Below, in pieces: positions 24,090-31,611 of a stretch of DNA of 64,000 nucleotides. The number at the start of each line of letters is the position of its first letter. Position 1 is the first letter of the stretch. The translations under genes and the position numbers were made by a program. The notes beneath the pieces are model-generated. The model saw nothing but the letters and a program-made list of their open reading frames with translations, was not told where the DNA came from and searched no databases. The stretch comes from UBA6107 sp964533735 (GTDB taxonomy: Bacteria; Chloroflexota; Anaerolineae; Anaerolineales; Anaerolineaceae), in assembly GCA_964533735.1 (NCBI GenBank), contig CAZHMD010000009.1, forward strand, positions 1-64,000. Reading direction: 5' to 3'.

Positions 24090-25025
24090 TCACCAAATAA
24101 CTTCGATCTTCGCGTTCACGGCCTGTTCCAGGAACTCCAGGGCATTCTTTTTGATCCGCTCCGCTGCAATGGGATTGCCCGCCCGCACCAACCAACCATC
24201 CGGACCGGCTCGTGTAAGCTCTGCCGGCTTGACCCAGGTGTCAAATTCAATCCTGCTCAATTTCGATCTGGTGGTCTCGAGGGCAGAATTCCAGATGACC
24301 AGGTATTCTTCAGGAATGATCGGTTTTTCGATCTCGGGAAGAAATGTTTGCGCGCAAACATTCTGTGATTCTGCAGGATCAATCCAACCAGGTTTGATCC
24401 GCCAGTTCTTCTCGATGCGGTAAATTGCCAGCGGAATATTCTCGGCGGTCTGCACATGATACCGAATCAAAGCGGCCGTAACGTGAGGTAACTTGCTCAA
24501 CCTGGACCGCTTTGGTTCCCGGATATCAGCCTGATCACAGGCTGCCAGGTTTTCGCTGACTCGGAATAATTCCGGGTCGTGCTCTAGTAGTGGTAGTTTG
24601 TTAACTTCCAGATCTTTAAGTTCTAGATTTAAAGATCTACTACTAGAGGGGACTCGGAATAATTCCGACTCGGATAAATTCCGAGTCCCACCAATTGAGT
24701 CTGAATTATCTTCATCACTTGAGAGGATTTCCTCTCCCTGGGAGTCAGGTCCTTGAACAGTTGCAGACTCATCAATCAGGTTCATCAACGGTAGCTGCCA
24801 TCCAGTTGAACTGAGCTGCCATGCATAGCGCCCGTTCCTGGTGATCAGGCATTTTTCCTCAAGGAGCAATAAAGCGGAGTGAACCAGTTTATCGCTGTAA
24901 CGCGATCGCCGCTCGAGGTACTGAGCGCTCAAAGGCTGCCTGGAGATCATCAATAAAACCAGCACAGAAAGTGGAGCACCTTTTAGAACACTGACCAGAT
25001 CTTCGGTGAACTCAATCCTTGGCAT
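24090..25025 (-). CDS. Replication initiator candidate: wHTH plus DnaA domain I-like end
   Basis: 311 aa. Residues about 8-75 form a winged-helix domain (LKGAPLSVLVLLM; YSDKLVHSALLLL; NGRYAWQL) paralogous to the next gene. A long acidic, Ser-rich linker follows (about 80-210). Residues about 241-311 closely resemble DnaA domain I: IWNSALE...LSRIEFDTWVKP, then a strand, AGN, and a helix (IKKNALEFLEQAV). Domain I recruits DnaB helicase in host DnaA, so this phage protein may load the host helicase. Iterons and inverted repeats lie in the linker-coding region. It overlaps the upstream wHTH gene by 14 bp. Confidence 0.75.
   Translation of the reverse strand: MPRIEFTEDLVSVLKGAPLSVLVLLMISRQPLSAQYLERRSRYSDKLVHSALLLLEEKCLITRNGRYAWQLSSTGWQLPLMNLIDESATVQGPDSQGEEILSSDEDNSDSIGGTRNLSESELFRVPSSSRSLNLELKDLEVNKLPLLEHDPELFRVSENLAACDQADIREPKRSRLSKLPHVTAALIRYHVQTAENIPLAIYRIEKNWRIKPGWIDPAESQNVCAQTFLPEIEKPIIPEEYLVIWNSALETTRSKLSRIEFDTWVKPAELTRAGPDGWLVRAGNPIAAERIKKNALEFLEQAVNAKIEVIW
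24343..24362. repeat. 20-bp palindrome, copy 3 of 3
   Basis: AATGTTTGCGCGCAAACATT followed by CT, inside the initiator gene just before the DnaA-like domain. It is translated as NVCAQTF, in the same frame as copy 1. Confidence 0.9.
24558..24687. other. Candidate phage replication origin inside the initiator gene
   Basis: Three 21-bp imperfect palindromic iterons of the form GACTCGGAAT-A-ATTCCGAGTC are at 24558-24578, 24651-24671 and 24667-24687, with a degenerate fourth near 24694-24710. Between them are nested perfect inverted repeats: outer CTCTAGTAGT/ACTACTAGAG (24582-24591, 24639-24648) and inner AGATCTTTAA/TTAAAGATCT (24610-24619, 24629-24638), in an AT-rich stretch. This is the layout of lambda ori within gene O. 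Confidence 0.65.
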
Positions 25026-25254
25026 TTAATAAATTCGCTTTCTCTGCAAGCTGCCAGTTATTATCATTGTCGCGCACTGCCAAGTCATAGTCCCGCAGTA
25101 ATAACATTGCAGAGCGAACCAGTTTCAAGGAATATCCAGTGTTTTCTGAAATATAAACTTCGCTTAGCGGCCGATCACACAGTTTAAGTAGAAAATAGCA
25201 AGAAAGAGGAGCTCCCTTCAAGGCTCGGATCATGATTCGGTCAACTTTTTTCAT
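25012..25254 (-). CDS. Small winged-helix protein, paralogue of the initiator N-terminus
   Basis: 80 aa made of a single wHTH domain. It shares the skeleton LKGAPLS...PLS...YS-KLV-SA-LLL...R...WQL with residues about 13-70 of the next protein, so the two arose by duplication. It overlaps ThiF upstream by 14 bp and the initiator downstream by 14 bp, so all three are translationally linked. It could bind the same iterons as a regulator of initiation. Confidence 0.8.
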   Translation of the reverse strand: MKKVDRIMIRALKGAPLSCYFLLKLCDRPLSEVYISENTGYSLKLVRSAMLLLRDYDLAVRDNDNNWQLAEKANLLNAKD

Positions 25255-26065
25255 TTTTCCTCCAGGATTTGATCTCTTTCTCAGTGATATATCTAGATTT
25301 TACAGTCCCGCTCTCGAGATCAATATAAGTGGCATACTTACGCAGATCCTTGGTGATCAGCATCCTCACCAGGTAATCCGCGGCTTCTGCTGCCATCCTC
25401 TGGTTGATCGCCAACCCCTGGCTGTCCAGTAAAGCAATCTCTGCGCACGAAAGCCCATTGTCGATAGTCTGGGATGGTTCCAAGTCCTCCCCGCCTGCCA
25501 CCAGCTCCGGATGTACAAGGCTGGGAGGCGGCAGCATCCCGCAATAACCAGGGATTGCAAAAGGTTTGGCGTTATGGTTTGGCTGCACCCCGCAGAGGAT
25601 CTGTCCATAAGACCGTGTATTCCCACAATCCAGCCAGACACAACCATTGCCTATTGCGTCCATGATCGCTTTCCTGCCGCTCGCCCGGTCAACACATCCA
25701 ATGATCACTCTCAAACCAGCATGATGCCGCATAACATCACCCGAGAAGAATTTTTCAACCGCTTTGATCTCAATTCCCCAGGCAAAACCATACCGTTCTG
25801 CCAGGGCTTCTGCCTTATTTTTGCCGATCTCAGCGCTGCAGAAGTTTTGCCGGTAGGTATTCTTCTCCTCAACCCGGTCCGGATCAAAAAAAATGATCTC
25901 AACTTCTTTTTGAAACCTTTCAATGAGGATCTTCCCCACCCGGGCGATTGCCGGCGCCAGCCAGCTACCCGTGCCCCCGCAGCCTACCAGGATTAATTGA
26001 ATATCCCGTTGCTCAGGCAGGATCAGCTTCCAAGAATTGGCAAAACCAAGATCAATCTTTGGCAT
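25241..26065 (-). CDS. PRTRC-system ThiF (E1-like) protein
   Basis: 274 aa from ATG 26065, which overlaps gene A by 14 bp and has GGGGG upstream (an ATG at 26095 lacks a site). GCGGTGS (28-34) is the nucleotide-binding loop, and FFDPDRVEEKN with YRQNF (59-75) matches the adenylation site of ThiF/MoeB/E1 proteins. WLDCGNT near residue 164 and PGYCGMLPP follow, with possible acceptor cysteines. It would activate the C-terminus of a ubiquitin-like protein. Neighbours A, B, C and ParB define the PRTRC (ParB-related, ThiF-related) cassette. Confidence 0.9.
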   Translation of the reverse strand: MPKIDLGFANSWKLILPEQRDIQLILVGCGGTGSWLAPAIARVGKILIERFQKEVEIIFFDPDRVEEKNTYRQNFCSAEIGKNKAEALAERYGFAWGIEIKAVEKFFSGDVMRHHAGLRVIIGCVDRASGRKAIMDAIGNGCVWLDCGNTRSYGQILCGVQPNHNAKPFAIPGYCGMLPPPSLVHPELVAGGEDLEPSQTIDNGLSCAEIALLDSQGLAINQRMAAEAADYLVRMLITKDLRKYATYIDLESGTVKSRYITEKEIKSWRKNEKS

Positions 26066-26660
26066 CTTGTACCCCCGGGTGTGGTGTGAAGACATAATGG
26101 TAAGGAATCAGGGCATAATGACCGTAAATGGATACACGCAACTTTATGTCGACCACCTCCTTGTCAACCCGGCCGATAACCCCATACAATCGCATCCCGG
26201 TTTCATCCCGGTTATCGGTCTCTGAGAAGAACGCCGCCATGCTGTTGTGAGAATGCACCTCGAGCGGCACGTAATCACGGCTCTCGAGCGGGTGTACCGA
26301 TAATGAAGAGCATTTTTGCGGTGGAGCGGTTAGCATCCAGCTTTGAGTAATAAAATCCTGATCCAGGTAAAAAAGGAATTCATTGGGCATTGCCCGCCGG
26401 CTGGTGGTGATCATTCGGTGCAGCAAAGTATTGGGCACCCTTTCCTTGATAAAAAAGAAAGGCTTCACCATCTCCAGCCCGCGGATATAGCGCTTCGGGT
26501 CCCTGATCGGCTGCACCGGGATAATGGTTTTGAAATACTCGTTCATTCCTGCCACAAACACGCCGTTTGCTCCCACCAGGTAGGAGTACAGCCGTTCCTG
26601 CCTTTGAAAATCAAACGACGACCCTTGCACCAACACTTGATAATCAACCAGACCTTTCAT
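26052..26660 (-). CDS. PRTRC-system protein A, JAB/JAMM metalloprotease-like
   Basis: 202 aa. A JAMM motif is visible: Glu94 in MPNEFLFYL, H136-S-H138, then seven residues and S146-x-x-D149 (HSHNSMAAFFSETD). This matches the spacing of Rpn11-type deubiquitinases. The N-terminal about 85 residues are specific to PRTRC A proteins. It would remove or process a ubiquitin-like modifier. The gene lies between B and ThiF with short gaps or overlaps. Confidence 0.9.
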   Translation of the reverse strand: MKGLVDYQVLVQGSSFDFQRQERLYSYLVGANGVFVAGMNEYFKTIIPVQPIRDPKRYIRGLEMVKPFFFIKERVPNTLLHRMITTSRRAMPNEFLFYLDQDFITQSWMLTAPPQKCSSLSVHPLESRDYVPLEVHSHNSMAAFFSETDNRDETGMRLYGVIGRVDKEVVDIKLRVSIYGHYALIPYHYVFTPHPGVQDAKD

Positions 26661-26663
26661 CCT

Positions 26664-27338
26664 TTACTCCCTTCCTATCAACTGATCGATCTCTTTACCA
26701 ATGGCGTCACCTGTCGGCTTGAGGGTTTTCACCGGGTATTCCTTTTTTCCAACCAGCAGGGGGTATTGTTCCCGGATGTCCGTGGTGTATTTCTTGCTCT
26801 TGCCTGACGCCAGGTCTCCATTGAATGGGGATTGGAAAAACAAATTCCAGACTTCCTGCGCATTGCTCACGCCTGGCTTCGGTGCAGCATTCTTGCCCCA
26901 GCAGATCCGCCCATCCGGGTGCACATTCGGAAATGGCGCATGGAACGCGCTCCATTGCGGGCTGAAGGTATCGGTCGCCAGGGCAAAGAGGTAATACTCC
27001 TTGCGGGCGCATACCAGCACGGTTGCCGGGATCGGGATCACCAGGGCTTCATCCTCAAGAGTGATCATTGCCATTGTGGGCTTTGACCAGAACACGTACC
27101 AGGGTCCCTTGGAGTTGTTGCCCACCCGGATGATGCCGTTCTGCAGCCAGCCGCTGTCTGTGGTCTTGCGGGTGAAAGCTGCACATACTTCGGGCTCTCG
27201 CAGCGTCTTGCTCACCGATTCCCCTTCAGCGGGATTGTTGCGCCAGGTGTCCAGTTGCTTATATTTAAAAAGGTAATGCCCCTGGTCTGTAAAATACAGT
27301 GCAGCAGTAACATGAGGGTTTCCAAAGAGATCTTCCAT
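26664..27338 (-). CDS. PRTRC-system protein B, E2-like
   Basis: 224 aa. Residues about 80-150 look like an E2 core: a WYVFWSKPTMAMITL strand region, IPIPATVLV, then PFPNVHPDGRICWG. The last segment parallels the HPN...G-x-I-C-L active-site signature of ubiquitin-conjugating enzymes and places the candidate catalytic Cys at 146. The ATG overlaps the stop of the F-position gene (TGATG). It would accept the activated modifier from ThiF. Confidence 0.85.
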   Translation of the reverse strand: MEDLFGNPHVTAALYFTDQGHYLFKYKQLDTWRNNPAEGESVSKTLREPEVCAAFTRKTTDSGWLQNGIIRVGNNSKGPWYVFWSKPTMAMITLEDEALVIPIPATVLVCARKEYYLFALATDTFSPQWSAFHAPFPNVHPDGRICWGKNAAPKPGVSNAQEVWNLFFQSPFNGDLASGKSKKYTTDIREQYPLLVGKKEYPVKTLKPTGDAIGKEIDQLIGRE

Positions 27339-28153
27339 CAGGCACCCCTTCCATAGCTCAACCGCAATCCTTCGAAGAACGGCTTCAGTATTTCCGGGGA
27401 TTTACTCACCCACTCACAGGCAGCCTCGTATTGATCCGTGACCACTTTGGCAATTTTCCATTGTCCTAACAGGTATTCGATGCTCTCAGCGCTGAACGGA
27501 TAACAAACCGAGTCCACATCATCATTATTAGCATCCAGGAATGCGTTGGATTTTGGCTTGAATGCCAGCTCGGCAGCGGGATAAAGCGGCTGCAGTCCGT
27601 GCTTCTTCAAATAACTCTTGAGAAAAACCATGTCAAAAGTCTTACCAAAATTGAATCCAACTGCCTCAGTGAATGGCCATCCGAAATATTCAATGCACTC
27701 CTGCCATATCTCTTCTTCTTCAAAGCCGAAATTAAGCAGGATCAGGAATGCGGTCAGGCTGAAATCTGGAGAGCAGTTGCGGATATCAGATACCCATTCG
27801 TAGGCTTCGTCGCCGCTGAAGCAATTCAATCCCTGGGGTTCGATCATGATCAGGAAGTCGCCCTCTTCGGTCCAGCTTTCCTCAATACCCATTTCCCATA
27901 AAGGCATCATTTCTTCGAGGATCTCAATTACCTTCGCGCAGTATTCCTCATCCGAGAAAACACACTGCAGGGTTTTTAGCCGTTCATCCTTACCGATCGT
28001 GGAGCGTTTGGTTTCCATGATCACCTGCAGCTGCTTTCGCTTCACCTTCAGGTTTTCCGCGCGCTCCTGGAATGGCGCCATTTTATAGCCGCGCAGGTCT
28101 TTCACCATGCGGCCAAAATCAACCAGCGGGGAATTGTTGAGCACCAGGTCCAT
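27338..28153 (-). CDS. PRTRC-associated protein, F position
   Basis: 271 aa, acidic and helical, without recognised catalytic motifs (FGWPFTEAVGFNFGKTFD; WKIAKVVTDQYEAACEW). It lies between C and B, where PRTRC clusters carry protein F, but I cannot confirm the family from sequence alone. It starts directly after the stop of C with an AGGAT site and overlaps B by 1 bp, so it is part of the same translation unit. It could be a target, scaffold or adaptor of the modification system. Confidence 0.6.
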   Translation of the reverse strand: MDLVLNNSPLVDFGRMVKDLRGYKMAPFQERAENLKVKRKQLQVIMETKRSTIGKDERLKTLQCVFSDEEYCAKVIEILEEMMPLWEMGIEESWTEEGDFLIMIEPQGLNCFSGDEAYEWVSDIRNCSPDFSLTAFLILLNFGFEEEEIWQECIEYFGWPFTEAVGFNFGKTFDMVFLKSYLKKHGLQPLYPAAELAFKPKSNAFLDANNDDVDSVCYPFSAESIEYLLGQWKIAKVVTDQYEAACEWVSKSPEILKPFFEGLRLSYGRGA

Positions 28154-28585
28154 TTAGAATCCTGCCGGCACCACGAGGGAGGGTTTGGGTTCTGCACCGA
28201 TGAGCAGCTCACGCGTCCGGGTGATTGCATCCGCTTGTTTCTCGCCTTCAGTTACCACCTTCTCGATCCTGGCATCCAGGCGCATCAACTGCTCTGCCGG
28301 CAGCTGGTTAACCGTGGCTGTGGTGATCTCCTGGTACAGCTCCACCACCGGGTTTGTGCTTTCCTTGGCTTTGAATAGTTTTGCCAGGGGATCGTATCCC
28401 TTGGTGCCGGCTTGTTTGATCACAGTGATGTTGATCACGCCTTCCTTTTCAGGATTGCGCATGATCTTGGCGTTGGCTGCACCCGGGAAGAACGGACTGA
28501 GAGCCGCTTTGAGCTTGGTATCATCCCCGGCGATCTCTTCCGGTAATTCGATGGATTGACCTTCGATTGAAATTAGATATTTCAT
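28154..28585 (-). CDS. PRTRC-system protein C, ubiquitin-like
   Basis: 143 aa. Residues 1-63 fit a beta-grasp: strands MKYLISIEG and QSIELPEE, helix TKLKAALSPFF, then strands AKIMRNPEKE and VINITVIKQ ending AGTKG. The GTKG ending matches what I recall of PRTRC C proteins. About 80 residues of helical C-terminal extension follow, so any conjugation would need cleavage or use a different end. Strong AGGAGG-type ribosome site. It lies just downstream of ParB. Confidence 0.75.
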   Translation of the reverse strand: MKYLISIEGQSIELPEEIAGDDTKLKAALSPFFPGAANAKIMRNPEKEGVINITVIKQAGTKGYDPLAKLFKAKESTNPVVELYQEITTATVNQLPAEQLMRLDARIEKVVTEGEKQADAITRTRELLIGAEPKPSLVVPAGF

Positions 28586-28667
28586 AATTTTTCCTTCCTC
28601 CTTTTTTTAGTTCAGGGAAAAATTACCCCGGAGTTCATGAAATGAACGCAGGGGTTATTCGCCCAAC

Positions 28668-29798
28668 TCACTCAATTCCCAATTGCTTTAACAATGCCGG
28701 CACTTCATCTGCGGTAAGGGAAGCCATGTAACGGACAACTGGAGGTTTCCCGCCTGGCCGTCTCAATCCTACAAATACTCCCGCTGGACCCCAGGTTATG
28801 GTGAATAAAATGTCCTGGTTTGCCGGCTCTGGTGCTGCAGCAGGTTCAGTTGGTTTCGTGGCAGTCTCAGTTACTGCAGCAGTCGCGGGAGCAGCAGCAG
28901 CCTCTTCCGTTGCCACCTCTTCTTCCGCAGCTTCCGCTTTAGTTTCTTCCGGGGAAAAGATAATCTCGTCACCAAAGGATTCAGCCTTGTCATCTTCATC
29001 TGGGATTGCCTTGATCTCTTCTTCGACCGAGCGGGCTTCCAGTTCATCGGTCGCCATCACCGCGTCCCCATCAACAACCACCGGATGCTCTTCAGGTTCC
29101 ACAACAGGGGCAAAATCAAGCTTGATTTGCTTGGGGGTAAGAAAATCAAGTAAACTGCTCAATCCTTCTCTGATATCGTCACTGTGGATATCGCCATTCC
29201 GGGCAGTGGTGATGAATTCATCAATTTCATGGCCATTGCGTTCATAAACTGCAGCTAATTCCAAAGGGGTCAGCTCATACCAGGCCAGCAGCGCCATCGC
29301 CGATCGCACCGGCAGAATTCCATTTTCTATATTGATCAGCACATTTTCCGGCATCCTCAGCATCCGGATCATGTTCGAGACCGTGGACCGGTCAACGTGC
29401 ACCTTTTCAGCCACCTGCTGCTGGGTCCAGCCGAAATCCTCCACCATTTTCTTGATCGCCTGGGCTTTTTCGACCGGATTGAGATCCTTGCGCTTTTCAT
29501 TCTCTTCAAATGCCGCGATGGCCATCTGTTCATCATTCAGCTCCCGGATGAACAGCGGTATGGTGGGATATTGACCAGAATAGAGGGTATTCAACAATTT
29601 GAAAGCTGAATGGCGGCTGTGACCAAACGCCAGCTGGAAACGCTCTCCAACTGCTCGGCCAACCGGGTATTGCATCAAATTGTTCTTCCGGATCGAATGC
29701 GCCAGTTCTTCAACATGTCCTGTTAGCTCGCAGCGGCGCGTCTGCCAGGGGTTGGGGTCGATCAGTTCAAGCGGGATTTCACGTGGTTGATTGTTCAT
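28668..29798 (-). CDS. PRTRC-type ParB family protein
   Basis: 376 aa from ATG 29798 with AGGAG at 7 nt. An N-terminal ParB/Srx domain begins IPLELIDPNPWQTRR and carries FGHSRHSAFKLL (58-69), the nucleotide-binding motif. An HTH follows (WTQQQVAEKVHVDRSTVSNMI). A long Ala/Glu/Pro linker (about 230-330) leads to a short folded end (FTITWGPAGVFVGLRRPGG). ParB-like CTPases bind and slide on DNA. Here it heads the PRTRC genes, which suggests DNA maintenance or origin control. Confidence 0.9.
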   Translation of the reverse strand: MNNQPREIPLELIDPNPWQTRRCELTGHVEELAHSIRKNNLMQYPVGRAVGERFQLAFGHSRHSAFKLLNTLYSGQYPTIPLFIRELNDEQMAIAAFEENEKRKDLNPVEKAQAIKKMVEDFGWTQQQVAEKVHVDRSTVSNMIRMLRMPENVLINIENGILPVRSAMALLAWYELTPLELAAVYERNGHEIDEFITTARNGDIHSDDIREGLSSLLDFLTPKQIKLDFAPVVEPEEHPVVVDGDAVMATDELEARSVEEEIKAIPDEDDKAESFGDEIIFSPEETKAEAAEEEVATEEAAAAPATAAVTETATKPTEPAAAPEPANQDILFTITWGPAGVFVGLRRPGGKPPVVRYMASLTADEVPALLKQLGIE

Positions 29799-29811
29799 TT
29801 TTTTCTCCTGA

Positions 29812-30258
29812 TTATTTGAATAACTTCTCTTGGACCATGATCTCTTCCGGTGGCTCGATATCGCCATCATCGTCGATGACAGGTTCCCTTGTATCCATCG
29901 CCTTGAGCGTCTTCCAGATGGTTTGAGCGTAGCTGGCGTATTTTGCCCGGAATTCTGAGTATTCGTAATCATTGGCAGCCAGGTAGTATCCAAAATTCAC
30001 CTTCACCCGGTTGGTTTCCGGATCCTTTTCGCGGTCTTCCCGGTGACATATCCGGAATCCAAGGTTGCGAAGTTGTTGGATTGCAATTCTCATTTGCCTG
30101 TCTTCTGTAGCGCCACAACCAGGTGACAATTGCACTCTTTTCAACAATTCCTCACGCGCGATGATCTTGTGCGCACCTTTATGGAAGTTGATCTGTCTGG
30201 CAACCGCTTTTTTCAACCCGACAGGCATTTTATCGATAATCGAATCGTAGTCTTTCAT
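29812..30258 (-). CDS. Early wHTH-like protein
   Basis: 148 aa from ATG 30258, which overlaps the previous stop (ATGA). The pattern REELLKRV...EDRQMRIAIQQLRNLG...GYYLAANDYEYSEF is typical of phage winged-helix domains, in which a hydrophobic GYYLA strand closes the wing. The end is acidic. Possible DNA-binding partner of ParB, whose gene follows 13 bp later. Confidence 0.7.
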   Translation of the reverse strand: MKDYDSIIDKMPVGLKKAVARQINFHKGAHKIIAREELLKRVQLSPGCGATEDRQMRIAIQQLRNLGFRICHREDREKDPETNRVKVNFGYYLAANDYEYSEFRAKYASYAQTIWKTLKAMDTREPVIDDDGDIEPPEEIMVQEKLFK

Positions 30259-30479
30259 TCGACCCTCGCAGTAATATCGTAGGTATTGTGTGCCCAATCC
30301 ACGTGAGTCACTTCCCCATCAAAGACCTGCCCGGTATCTTCATTGACCACATTGACCTGATCACCCGGGAACGGAAGCGCAACATCCGAGCGTACCGGGA
30401 TGCCGTGAGCCTTGATAAAACCGTTCTTGTGTTCCACCAGTCGGCCGGTCATGATCACTCTCCTTGGATCGTTGTTCAT
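30255..30479 (-). CDS. Small early protein, SH3-like barrel candidate
   Basis: 74 aa, beta-rich (TGRLVEHKNGFIKAHG; FPGDQVNVVNEDTGQV), start ATGA-coupled to the upstream stop, with AGAGGG ribosome site. It resembles small OB/SH3 barrels by pattern only. No family was recognised. Confidence 0.65.
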   Translation of the reverse strand: MNNDPRRVIMTGRLVEHKNGFIKAHGIPVRSDVALPFPGDQVNVVNEDTGQVFDGEVTHVDWAHNTYDITARVE

Positions 30480-31096
30480 AAAGCCCTCTTGCCTTTTTTG
30501 TTCGACACCAGCTGACCATGCCCTTTGATGAGGTTTGATCTATCCTTATCGGCAGCATCTGCTTCGTGAAACCTTCCGAGCTCACGTACCAGGGTGATGT
30601 TGGCCGCCTGTGCTTCCTGGATTGGGGTGATGCCATACACTGATTCAATACTGAAATACATCGAGTATTTGCGATGAACTTTAGTCTCCGGTACTTCCAC
30701 CTTTACGAATGGGCTGCCGTCGATCATTGCATCTGATACAAATCCTGCAATTTGCTGCCGGCCGATCAATTCCACCAGGGCATAACTGGCCGTCACCGGC
30801 AGCTTTTCCTGGTATCGGCTGGGGGACCAGTCGCAGGTTACGGATTCGGCTTTCACGCCATAAAGAGATACACATCTTTTTAGGTGAAAGCAGCTTCCGC
30901 AGGTTTTTTCTTCAGGGATTTTCATGTCATCTTCAGACATCGGAACCTCACTATTTGGGTCTTTGTTTTTGTTAGATTTCGCCTCCCCCGCGCTGTCGTT
31001 ACTCGCCTTGATGGTGACCAATAATGGATGTGGCGTGGCGGTACCGGTAGGAGAAAGAGAAACCGGAGCCATCCCGAACAGCGCAGGGGTTTTCAT
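30476..31096 (-). CDS. Early protein with Cys cluster
   Basis: 206 aa if it starts at 31096, where ATGA overlaps the upstream stop. An internal ATG at 30940 with GAGG at 7 nt gives a 154-aa version, and the extra 52 residues are low complexity. The motif CGSCFHLKRC...CDWSPSRY is a four-Cys metal-binding pattern common in phage proteins of unknown function. The C-terminal part is helical and basic. Confidence 0.65.
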   Translation of the reverse strand: MKTPALFGMAPVSLSPTGTATPHPLLVTIKASNDSAGEAKSNKNKDPNSEVPMSEDDMKIPEEKTCGSCFHLKRCVSLYGVKAESVTCDWSPSRYQEKLPVTASYALVELIGRQQIAGFVSDAMIDGSPFVKVEVPETKVHRKYSMYFSIESVYGITPIQEAQAANITLVRELGRFHEADAADKDRSNLIKGHGQLVSNKKGKRAL

Positions 31097-31308
31097 CCCG
31101 CTTGATCTCCCTCAAGCACTTTCATCTCATCCAATAATTTTTCTCGATTCATGCTCCACCAGGTGGCGCCGTACATTCCAACCAGGCGGGCATACACGCG
31201 CTTGCGGGCAGCGGCGCGTTTGGCTTCATATCCACGGCTCTTCTTTATAAGAGAAGTGAACTCTTCAGCCACGCCGGCGGGGATCAGGTTCTTACTCAAT
31301 GTTGGCAT
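31093..31308 (-). CDS. Small basic early protein
   Basis: 71 aa, basic and helical (KKSRGYEAKRAAARKRVYARL), with AAGGTGA ribosome site. It overlaps neighbours by 4 and 17 bp. The composition suggests nucleic-acid or protein binding. No family was recognised. Confidence 0.65.
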   Translation of the reverse strand: MPTLSKNLIPAGVAEEFTSLIKKSRGYEAKRAAARKRVYARLVGMYGATWWSMNREKLLDEMKVLEGDQAG

Positions 31309-31504
31309 TCATCACCTTCACAATCTCAGCCTTCTCTTTTTCGCGGATTTCTTCACAGCGGGGGCAGACATAATAAAACTGGCCATTACCGTGGAACATT
31401 GGGTATTCGTGGCCAATTCCCTCACCTGCCAACAGCACCCGTTTGCAATCCGCGCATTTGGCTTTGCGTTTGTTGGTTGGCCGGCTTGTTGCTTCGATTA
31501 ACAT
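31292..31504 (-). CDS. Small zinc-ribbon early protein
   Basis: 70 aa from ATG 31504 (MLIEATSRPTNKRKAKCADC). A longer frame to 31756 exists but has no site and would cross a structured non-coding stretch. CADC and CPRCEE form a four-Cys ribbon. The ATG overlaps the end of the tiny gene upstream, so translation is coupled. Confidence 0.7.
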   Translation of the reverse strand: MLIEATSRPTNKRKAKCADCKRVLLAGEGIGHEYPMFHGNGQFYYVCPRCEEIREKEKAEIVKVMNANIE

Positions 31505-31611
31505 GAAAACGCCATCCGAACGATGCGCCGTGCTGTGGCAAAATCCCGCCTGATCAGAGAGCGTTTGAAGGTCTTCCATCCCACGATCTTGTTGAATGCT
31601 TTGTTTTTCAT
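31498..31611 (-). CDS. Tiny basic early protein (37 aa)
   Basis: The sequence starts MKNKAFNKIVGWKTFKRS and ends RIVRMAFSC. A strong GGGAGG site lies 4 bases before ATG 31611, and the stop overlaps the start of the next gene. It is very basic and probably helical. No known function. Confidence 0.65.
   Translation of the reverse strand: MKNKAFNKIVGWKTFKRSLIRRDFATARRIVRMAFSC

Noticed and set aside
24590..24650. Nested inverted repeats as transposon ends
   Set aside because: There is no transposase and the repeats sit in frame in an intact gene between iterons, so an origin structure is the better explanation.
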